From positions 1 through 35,076 of the forward strand of contig JAJDWF010000140.1 in the NCBI GenBank assembly GCA_022825745.1: DNA of 35,076 bases. Reading direction: 5' to 3'. Each line of letters begins with the position of its first letter. The stretch's first letter is position 1. This DNA is from Dehalococcoidia bacterium (GTDB lineage Bacteria; Chloroflexota; Dehalococcoidia; Lucifugimonadales; UBA3495). Below the pieces are notes generated by a model. That model searched no databases. It had not been told where the DNA came from and worked only from the letters and a program-made list of their open reading frames with translations. The position numbers were made by a program, and so were the translations under genes. Below, piece after piece: positions 24,935-31,278 of the stretch.

Positions 24935-25782
24935 TGGAAAACATGATGGAATACAAGGGCTACATCGCGGCAGTCAGTTATGACGACCTGGCCGAGGTAT
25001 TATGTGGATCCGTTGTCAACGCAGGTTCATATTCGTTCGCCACGTTCGAGGCTACGGACGTAAAGCAGCTCCGGAAAGAGTTCCAATTTTCGGTTGACGA
25101 CTATCTGAGTTGGTGCCAAGAAAAAGGCATAGAGCCCACCAAACCGTTTTACGGCAAGCTGCAAAGCCCGGCCGCCACGCACAATGCGGACATCATGGAC
25201 TTACAACCGGTCATGCTGGTCGGCGAGCATGTGCGGCTGGAACCCATCGGGCAGCAGCACGCTTGGGATCTTTACGGCGTTGGGAAAGACGAAACAATCT
25301 GGCGGTACCTGCCGCGCCCGGCTTTCACAGACCTGGACGACGCGCGCGCCTGGATTGAGAGTTGCGTCGCCGCGAGAAAAGCGGGAACCACGATCCAGTT
25401 TGCGGTGATGCACGGCGTGGAGGAACGGGCCATCGGCTCCACGGGCTACCTGGACATCGACCGGCCCAACCGGGCGCTGGAAATCGGCATGACCTGGTAC
25501 GGGGTGGACTACCAGCGCACCGCCGTCAACACCGAGTGCAAGTACCTGATGCTGCGCCATGCCTTCGACGACCTGGGCGCGCTGCGGGTGTGTCTCAAGA
25601 CCGACCACCGCAACGAGCGGTCGCAGCGGGCCATCGAGCGCATCGGCGCCGTGCGCGACGGCGTGCTGCGGAACCACCGCATCGCGTGGGACGGCGCGAA
25701 CCGCCATTCGGTCTATTACAGCATCATTGACACCGAGTGGCCGGGGGTGAAGGAACGGCTGGAGCAGATGCTGAGGAGCTGA
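24931..25782 (+). CDS. HicB antitoxin fused to a GNAT acetyltransferase
   Basis: A 283-residue fusion. Residues 1-77 are HicB-like: EYKGYIAAVSYDDLAEVLCG, then FQFSVDDYLSWCQEKGIEPT and KPFYGKL; the usual C-terminal DNA-binding ribbon-helix-helix part is missing. A short linker follows, then from Met89 (IMDLQPVML) a RimJ/RimL-type GNAT N-acetyltransferase through IGSTGYLDIDRPNRALEIG and LKTDHRNERSQRAI. The GNAT part alone would start at ATG 25195, which aligns with the start of its downstream copy (MDPQP), so the fusion joins two once-separate genes. The start at 24931 overlaps the HicA stop (ATGATG). Whether the long or only the short product is made is unknown. Confidence 0.8.
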   Translation: MMENMMEYKGYIAAVSYDDLAEVLCGSVVNAGSYSFATFEATDVKQLRKEFQFSVDDYLSWCQEKGIEPTKPFYGKLQSPAATHNADIMDLQPVMLVGEHVRLEPIGQQHAWDLYGVGKDETIWRYLPRPAFTDLDDARAWIESCVAARKAGTTIQFAVMHGVEERAIGSTGYLDIDRPNRALEIGMTWYGVDYQRTAVNTECKYLMLRHAFDDLGALRVCLKTDHRNERSQRAIERIGAVRDGVLRNHRIAWDGANRHSVYYSIIDTEWPGVKERLEQMLRS

Positions 25783-25786
25783 ACTT

Positions 25787-26383
25787 ATGGACCCACAACC
25801 GATAACCATTGCCGGCCAGCACGTGCGCCTGGAACCCATCGGACAGCAGCACGCGGAGAGCCTGTACGAATTCGGGCAGGAGGAGGACATCTGGCGCTAC
25901 CTGACCGGCGAGCCTTTCACCAGCCTGGAGCACACGCGGGAGTGGGTGAACATGTGCATGGGCCGCAACGAAACGGGCGCGCGGTTGCAGTTCGCGGTGA
26001 TCCACCTTGCCGATAACCGGGCCATCGGCTCCACCGGGTACTCGGACATCGACCGGCCCAACCGGGCGGTGGAGATCGGCATGACGTGGTACGGAGCGCC
26101 CTACCGCCGCACCGCCGTCAACACCGAGTGCAAGTACCTGCTGATGCGCCACGCCTTTGAGGATCACGACGCGCTGCGGGTGTGCCTGAAGACCGACCAC
26201 CGCAACGAGCGGTCGCAGCGGGCCATCGCGCGCATCGGCGGCGTGCAGGAGGGCGTGCTGCGGAACCACCGCATCGCCAAGGACGGGGTAAACCGCCACT
26301 CGGTGTATTTCAGCATCATCAACAGCGAGTGGCCGGACGTGAAGGAGCGGCTGCAAGGGATGATGCGGCGGTCGGGCGCCTGA
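25787..26383 (+). CDS. GNAT acetyltransferase, tandem copy
   Basis: A 198-residue RimJ/RimL-type acetyltransferase, strongly similar to the acetyltransferase half of the preceding gene throughout (GQHVRLEPIGQQHA, IDRPNRAVEIGMTWYG, LRVCLKTDHRNERSQRAI identical or nearly so). The acetyl-CoA-binding region is around NERSQRAIARIG. It probably acetylates a ribosomal protein, an amine or a small molecule; substrate unknown. The ribosome binding site AGGAG is 5 bases upstream of ATG 25787. The 4-bp gap suggests cotranslation with its partner. Confidence 0.85.
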   Translation: MDPQPITIAGQHVRLEPIGQQHAESLYEFGQEEDIWRYLTGEPFTSLEHTREWVNMCMGRNETGARLQFAVIHLADNRAIGSTGYSDIDRPNRAVEIGMTWYGAPYRRTAVNTECKYLLMRHAFEDHDALRVCLKTDHRNERSQRAIARIGGVQEGVLRNHRIAKDGVNRHSVYFSIINSEWPDVKERLQGMMRRSGA

Positions 26384-26510
26384 GGTTGGGCGCCGCCGGG
26401 TTTGCGCCCGGTGCGGGTTGCGGGTATGATAGCCGCCGTTCCGTGCAATGCTGGCCGCAGTATAGTATTTGATAGCGATGCCGCGCGCCTTCCCCCGGAA
26501 CGCCGTCCTG

Positions 26511-26539
26511 CTGACAGGGCCGCTATTCGTTGCTATAAT
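26511..26539 (+). promoter_or_regulatory. Promoter of the molybdenum hydroxylase operon
   Basis: CTGACA (26511-26516), a 17-bp spacer and a perfect TATAAT (26534-26539), 20 bp before the ATG at 26560. The preceding 26384-26510 stretch shows no gene. Confidence 0.72.
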
Positions 26540-26559
26540 CTGCGCCGGAGGAGGTGCCC

Positions 26560-27435
26560 ATGCGAGCTATTGACTACCAAGCCCCCACATCCCTGAGTGA
26601 AGCCGTGTCCATCATGGCTGCCAACGGCGACCGCGCCCGGCCCCTGGCCGGCGGCACGGACGTCTTGGTGCAGTTGCGCGGCGGCCGCCGCGAGGCCGAC
26701 GTGGTGATGGACACGAAGAAGATCCCCGAGCTGAACACGCTCAACCTGGGCGACAACGGATTGCAGCTTGGCGCGGCGGTTCCGTGCTACCGGATTTACC
26801 AGGACTCCGCCGTTGCCGCCGCCTATCCCGGGCTGATCGACGCCGCCGGTATGATCGGCAGCATCCAGATCCAGGGCCGCGCCACCGTCGGCGGGAACCT
26901 GTGCAACGCAGCGCCTTCGGGAGACACCATCCCGCCGGTGATTACGCTGGGCGGCGAAGCGCACATCAACGGGCCGAACGGGTGGCGCACCCTGCCGGCG
27001 GAGAATTTCTGCACCGGCCCGGGCCGCAACGCGCTGGAAAACGGCGAGTTGCTGGTTGCCATCCAGTTGCCCGCGCCGGCTGCGAACTCCGGCACCGCCT
27101 ACCTGCGGTTCATTCCGCGCAACGAAATGGACATCGCCGTGGCCGGCGTTTCCTCGACCGTGCAGCTTGACGCCTCCGGCCAGACCATCCAGTCGGCGCG
27201 CATCGCGCTGGCGTCCGTTGGCCCGACGCCCATCCTGGCCACCGCCGCCGGCGACAGCCTGGCGGGCAAGGCCGTTTCCGATGAGGCCATTGCCGAAGCC
27301 GGCCGTCTGGCCAGCGAAGCCGCCACACCGATCACCGACATGCGCGGCACCATCCGCCAACGCCATCACCTGGTGGACGTGCTGACCCGCCGCACCCTGA
27401 ACATCGCCATCCGGCGCGCCCGAGGGGAGGAATAA
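26560..27435 (+). CDS. Xanthine dehydrogenase family FAD-binding subunit (CoxM-like)
   Basis: The 291-residue medium subunit of a molybdenum hydroxylase. It binds FAD and passes electrons from the iron-sulfur clusters. Key regions: the FAD loop LAGGTDVLVQL near residue 30, and TVGGNLCNAAPSGDT (about residues 107-121). The C-terminal CO_deh_flav domain is complete. The ATG at 26560 follows GGAGGAGG by 5 bases. It is the first gene of the hydroxylase operon and lies 2 bp before the small-subunit gene. Confidence 0.93.
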   Translation: MRAIDYQAPTSLSEAVSIMAANGDRARPLAGGTDVLVQLRGGRREADVVMDTKKIPELNTLNLGDNGLQLGAAVPCYRIYQDSAVAAAYPGLIDAAGMIGSIQIQGRATVGGNLCNAAPSGDTIPPVITLGGEAHINGPNGWRTLPAENFCTGPGRNALENGELLVAIQLPAPAANSGTAYLRFIPRNEMDIAVAGVSSTVQLDASGQTIQSARIALASVGPTPILATAAGDSLAGKAVSDEAIAEAGRLASEAATPITDMRGTIRQRHHLVDVLTRRTLNIAIRRARGEE

Positions 27436-27437
27436 TA

Positions 27438-27917
27438 ATGCCCGGACTTGTCCACGTAACGACTACCATCAACGGCAACCAGACCGACTTTCTCTGCGAG
27501 CCGCGACAAAGCCTGCTGGAGTGCCTGCGCGACGTAGTCGGCATGACCGGCTCCAAAGAGGGCTGCAACGACGGCAACTGCGGCGCCTGCACCGTGAACA
27601 TGGACGGGCGCATCGTCTGTTCGTGCCTGGTGCTGGGCGTTGAGGCCCAGGGCGCCGAGGTCAACACCATCGAGGGCGTGGCCTCCGCCGACGGCCTGCA
27701 CCCGATTCAGCAGTCGTTCCTCGAGAACGCCGCCCTGCAGTGCGGCATCTGCACGCCGGGCTTTATCGTAGCCACCAAGGCCCTGCTGGAAGCCGAGCCC
27801 GACGCCGACGAGGCGCGGATTCGCCACTGGCTGGCCGGCAACCTGTGCCGCTGCACCGGCTACGACAAAATCGTCCGCGCCGTCCTGGACGCCGGAGAAC
27901 GAATGCGTGCGGGCTAA
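27438..27917 (+). CDS. 2Fe-2S subunit of molybdenum hydroxylase (CoxS-like)
   Basis: A 159-residue small subunit with two 2Fe-2S clusters. The ferredoxin-type cluster is from [15 protein letters not shown] and a later Cys (RIVCSC); the all-helical domain has QCGICTPGF and NLCRCTGY. Both are canonical. It links the Mo site to the FAD subunit. The Mo subunit normally follows directly, but here four opposite-strand genes intervene before it at 31279. Confidence 0.96.
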   Translation: MPGLVHVTTTINGNQTDFLCEPRQSLLECLRDVVGMTGSKEGCNDGNCGACTVNMDGRIVCSCLVLGVEAQGAEVNTIEGVASADGLHPIQQSFLENAALQCGICTPGFIVATKALLEAEPDADEARIRHWLAGNLCRCTGYDKIVRAVLDAGERMRAG

Positions 27918-27949
27918 GCTCGTATCACCAACACGATACCGGATTTATG

Positions 27950-27971
27950 GGGGCGGCCTTACGGCTGCCCC
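27950..27971. terminator. Hairpin between the 2Fe-2S gene and the convergent nuclease gene
   Basis: A 9-bp stem (GGGGCGGCC / GGCTGCCCC, one G-U) with a TTAC loop, but only a poor T tract. It could end transcription from both sides. A smaller GTATC/GATAC stem lies at 27922-27939. Confidence 0.5.
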
Positions 27972-27989
27972 TAACCGTTTGTCCGTACT

Positions 27990-29126
27990 TTACGTAGTTG
28001 GAGCAGCGGACAGCGCATCAGCGGTCTGCCAGAAAGACAGGGCTGCCTGGTCAATGTGTGGTTTGTTCTTGTAATAGAACAGGTCGTCGTTGGTCAAACC
28101 GGTAATATCCAGCGCCAGATTCAGCATATGTGGTTGCAGGTGGCGTTCCAAGTACATTCCCATGCCGGCCCCGGCAACTGCACCAGCGATGCCGCCGACT
28201 AGGTTACCTACGCCGGGCACCGCAGTTCCTACCGCCCCACCTCCCATTCCTCCTACGGTGGACAGAACCGTCATCACACCCATCCGGGACATCAGCGTCA
28301 TAGCCTGGACTACCTGAATCTTGTTCCTGGTAGTGCGGTCAACAGCCTTGAATTGCTGCTCAGTTCTGATGGCGCCGTAGATAAGTCGAGTGCCGGCGAG
28401 GATTGCTCCGGCATAGGGGATGATTTCGCCCACGCCGTCGGGAATGTCGATGCCCAGATTATCAGTTAGGAGGCCCAAGCCTTCGTTCACATCCCCGGTC
28501 AGTTCGGCGTTTGAGCCGATGTCAACCATCTGGTCGATAAGTTCAGGACTGCGTTCGGCAATGCGTTCGAAAATTTCGTTGCTGTTGGCAAATAGGACGC
28601 CTGGGTTGTCATGCATCAGGTTCTGGATGCTGTCAGCGGATTCGGCGGCACGCGCTTTGACTTGAATAGGAATTTCGGTCCCATCAGGCCAAATCGTCAG
28701 CAGATCTATGTCGGGGTGGTTCTGAGAATCTGGAAAAATGACTGTAACGCCTTGGCTTTCCAATGAGTCTGCAAGTTCAAGCTCGGCGACTTTGCCTTTT
28801 ATGTTGCTGATGAACCCCTGCGCTGATTCTGCGCCGTTGTCACGTGCGTCCGCAAAGGCATCATGCAAAGATACCGCTGCCGATTTGTCGGGAGCAGCCA
28901 ATTCATAAGCGTCTTGCAATCGCTGGTGCAAGTCATCGCTGATGTCTATTCTTGACCAGATCAGTCCTGTCGCTATGGAAGCCGCTGACACTACTTCAGC
29001 TGCCGCTGTTTTAGGGTCGGTTGCGAGCAGGGACTCGATTTGCTCTCGAAAAGACAGCCGCTCTTCAAGGCCGTCCGAGGGCAGTTCCCGCAACGCCGTC
29101 AGCAGGTCTAGTGATTGCATCGTCAT
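27990..29126 (-). CDS. Mrr-like PD-(D/E)xK nuclease with glycine-zipper membrane region
   Basis: A 378-residue protein with no clear single family. Residues 1-105 are helical. Residues 110-160 have the restriction-endonuclease core: Glu115 in GKVAELELAD, Asp139/141 in HPDIDLLTI and QVK 155-157 in IPIQVKAR, the E-D-QxK arrangement of Mrr-like nucleases. Residues about 236-252 and 282-325 are hydrophobic; the latter (VGGMGGGAVG onward) is Gly-rich with zipper spacing, suited to membrane insertion. A nuclease plus a membrane-inserting segment is a toxin-like, abortive-infection-like design. It starts 8 bp after its upstream partner on the minus strand, with GGGG as ribosome binding site. Function unproven. 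Confidence 0.65.
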   Translation of the reverse strand: MTMQSLDLLTALRELPSDGLEERLSFREQIESLLATDPKTAAAEVVSAASIATGLIWSRIDISDDLHQRLQDAYELAAPDKSAAVSLHDAFADARDNGAESAQGFISNIKGKVAELELADSLESQGVTVIFPDSQNHPDIDLLTIWPDGTEIPIQVKARAAESADSIQNLMHDNPGVLFANSNEIFERIAERSPELIDQMVDIGSNAELTGDVNEGLGLLTDNLGIDIPDGVGEIIPYAGAILAGTRLIYGAIRTEQQFKAVDRTTRNKIQVVQAMTLMSRMGVMTVLSTVGGMGGGAVGTAVPGVGNLVGGIAGAVAGAGMGMYLERHLQPHMLNLALDITGLTNDDLFYYKNKPHIDQAALSFWQTADALSAAPTT

Positions 29127-29134
29127 AGCGCCCC

Positions 29135-30010
29135 CTAAACCAACACGGCGATAACTACCGCGACTACGGCCACGGCTACCGCACCAGCTGCAAGAGCAAT
29201 AAGGAGGTTGCGTGTCCGCCGTGCTTCCTGCTGCACCTTGGCTAGAGCGGATTCGTAGCGTTTTTCCTGCTCTGCATTTGCGGCTTGCAAAGCTTCAGCG
29301 TGAGCAGAATTCAACTGCTCAGTGGCTCCAGCCAACGCCGCATCGTATTGCCTGGCCTGCTCTGCTAACGCATCCGCAACGACCCTACCGACCAGGTGCG
29401 GCAAATCATCGTGCTCGGCGATGTGCTTGGTAAGCAGTTCGCTTTGGCGAATGACCCGAGGGATCAGCGCTTGGTTAATGCGGTCCTGCTCTTCCCAGAA
29501 ACGCACCCTTTCGGCTATGCCGGGAGATTCGACGTCTGGGGCATTATCGACCTCGTCGTAGTCACCGTCATCTGCCGTCCAGAGTTGCGGGTCTCCATGC
29601 GACAGAAAGTTGGACTGATAGGTTGTTATCAGGTTTTTCAATTGGGTGGCGGTCTGCGCGTTGCCCATCCTGAAAGTGGCCTCTTCACCATCACGGAATT
29701 TCAGTTTGATTTCCCTGTCGTGACCAGTGCCTTCCACTCCGAGCAGTTCACCGTACGTTGCGCTAGCAACGGAAGGATTGTCGTCGGCATCCGTTTCGCC
29801 GGTATCAACCAGGATGATGCCCTGTAGCGTAAGCGCCATCACCTTGGTGCCAAAGTCGAACGTAGTGTGATGTAGTATGCGATCATTGGTGTTGCTGATG
29901 TAGTCATGAATTGTGGAGATACCGACGGGGTTGGGGTCCTCGTTGCCGATATGCATGGGGTAGTTAGCTTGTGGAGTGATAGTGCGTGTGTTGTTGTGCT
30001 GAGTAACCAT
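29135..30010 (-). CDS. Tail-anchored coiled-coil protein with PH-like domain
   Basis: A 291-residue protein, first of a two-gene unit with the nuclease above. Residues 35-135 look like a small beta-rich PH-like module (GTKVMALTLQGIILVD, then YGELLGVEGTGHDREIKLKF, then TATQLKNLITTYQ). Residues about 165-265 are predicted helix/coiled coil (repeated Ala/Glu/Gln), and the C-terminus (268-291) is one transmembrane segment, so it is a tail-anchored protein facing the cytosol. It may scaffold or sense at the membrane and hold the nuclease in check. No enzyme motif is visible. Start ATG 30010; the leader has AAGGTG. Confidence 0.6.
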   Translation of the reverse strand: MVTQHNNTRTITPQANYPMHIGNEDPNPVGISTIHDYISNTNDRILHHTTFDFGTKVMALTLQGIILVDTGETDADDNPSVASATYGELLGVEGTGHDREIKLKFRDGEEATFRMGNAQTATQLKNLITTYQSNFLSHGDPQLWTADDGDYDEVDNAPDVESPGIAERVRFWEEQDRINQALIPRVIRQSELLTKHIAEHDDLPHLVGRVVADALAEQARQYDAALAGATEQLNSAHAEALQAANAEQEKRYESALAKVQQEARRTRNLLIALAAGAVAVAVVAVVIAVLV

Positions 30011-30073
30011 ATTCGATTGTGCACCTTGTTACGAGTGTAGCGGCTTGCTGGGCCGGCTGAGTCAGTCTATCGG

Positions 30074-30418
30074 TTATTGACCGCGCTGTCTCCGCAGGTC
30101 CAGGATCGATACTGTCAGCGCTTCGCCCGGGCGGCAGTTTGATATTGCAGAATTGAGTGCCTCTATCTCGCGCTCAATGCTGGGCCGGTGATTGGTCGTC
30201 AGCGCAATCACTCTCAGCCCGATGGACGGCAGGTTGTGTTGGTGTTGGATGCTCTGGTCGGCGGTGAGGAAAATGTCGTAACCAGACTCTGCCGTCCGGC
30301 GCAGCAACTCGCCGTTGCGTAGAGTGTCCCATCCCAGGTAGCGGGCGGTGTGAACTTCGTGGTCGGTTATCAGGTGGCGCAGGCTTTCCGGCACGTTGTG
30401 GTCCAGCAGTATCCTCAT
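30074..30418 (-). CDS. DUF5615 PIN-like protein (toxin-like)
   Basis: A 114-residue protein. MRILLDHNVPESLRHLI and FLTADQSIQ are the two acidic motifs of DUF5615 (usually LLDENLP and LTADKDF), a PIN-like fold seen in toxins paired with DUF433. It could be a VapC-type RNA endonuclease, with Asp6 and Asp76 as the metal site. Its ATG overlaps the stop of the DUF433 gene (ATGA). Confidence 0.85.
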   Translation of the reverse strand: MRILLDHNVPESLRHLITDHEVHTARYLGWDTLRNGELLRRTAESGYDIFLTADQSIQHQHNLPSIGLRVIALTTNHRPSIEREIEALNSAISNCRPGEALTVSILDLRRQRGQ

Positions 30419-31134
30419 GTCGTGGAGACCCTGGAAATGTCCAGGTTGCTGGTGTCGTCAGAAATTCCCGTATATCGTCCCAAGTCAGACGCTTCGTGTT
30501 GCAGCACCTGGCGAACTTGTTCCAGGCTTACGACGGGGAAATCGGTCAGGAAGTCCTCGATGCTGTCGCCGTTGCTGAGGTGCAGGAAAAGGTCTTGCAC
30601 CGGCATCCTGGTCCCTTTGAACACCCAGGCGCCGTTGCAAATTTCGGGATCTCTCTCCACGGCCGGACAGGCGAGCCAATGCCAATCCCGGCGGGCGTAT
30701 TGCATCAAGATGCTGACCGTCCTGGTGGTATGGGCAGGGATGGGTTCCAACAATATGCCGGCGACGGCATCGCATGGCCTTTCCGTGTCGCCGACCGCGC
30801 AGTTGGACCGGCTTCCTTCAGAACCTACACTTCTGTCGTAGTAACGCACGACTTGCCCGGGTTGGGCCTCAGCGCTTCCTACGTTGCTCACTTCGGCCTG
30901 CCAGGTGGCAGGCTGAAAGGATACCGGCTTTTCGCCACCACCATACAACTCTCCCATTCGGATGGGGTCATGGGGTTTGTTGACGGTGGGGTTGCGCCTC
31001 AGGAACTCGTAGAGTTCATCGTAGGCCAGGATGCCGACGGCGGTCCCCACTCGGCACAGCTGGTTTGGCACCGGGTCGGGAGGGTGGTCAACCGGTACGC
31101 GGACGAAGTTCGGATGATTCGGCCAGGCACTCAT
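30415..31134 (-). CDS. DUF433 antitoxin with unusual N-terminal extension
   Basis: A 239-residue protein. The DUF433 domain lies at about residues 156-215 (ERDPEICNGAWVFKGTRMPV, then SNGDSIEDFLTDFP), the antitoxin normally found just upstream of DUF5615. Most DUF433 proteins are 70-110 residues; here about 150 extra residues precede it, with two weakly recognisable parts: ILAYDELYEFLRRNP (about 35-49) and a beta-rich stretch with DAVAGILLEPIPAHTT (about 122-137). The function of the extension is unknown. Start ATG 31134 follows an AGGAGAAGG site. Confidence 0.8.
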   Translation of the reverse strand: MSAWPNHPNFVRVPVDHPPDPVPNQLCRVGTAVGILAYDELYEFLRRNPTVNKPHDPIRMGELYGGGEKPVSFQPATWQAEVSNVGSAEAQPGQVVRYYDRSVGSEGSRSNCAVGDTERPCDAVAGILLEPIPAHTTRTVSILMQYARRDWHWLACPAVERDPEICNGAWVFKGTRMPVQDLFLHLSNGDSIEDFLTDFPVVSLEQVRQVLQHEASDLGRYTGISDDTSNLDISRVSTT

Positions 31135-31237
31135 CGCCTTCTCCTGCGGGATTCACGGAATGCGGTGCCTCCATGCTAGCAAGTAGTACCCCACTGGTCA
31201 AAAGCCGGCGTCCGTCCGACCCCCGCGCGATTTGCGC

Positions 31238-31243
31238 TATAAT
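31238..31243 (+). promoter_or_regulatory. -10 box upstream of the Mo-subunit gene
   Basis: A perfect TATAAT 35 bp before the GTG start at 31279; the -35 region is weak. It would allow the Mo-subunit gene to be transcribed apart from the upstream FAD/2Fe-2S genes. Confidence 0.55.
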
Positions 31244-31278
31244 CCCCGCCAACGAAAACCCTTACGAGGTGAGACAAA

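Noticed and set aside
27918..27989. Direct repeats or att sites at the edges of the four-gene island
   Set aside because: I compared it with 31140-31200 by eye and found no shared repeat; only hairpins are present.
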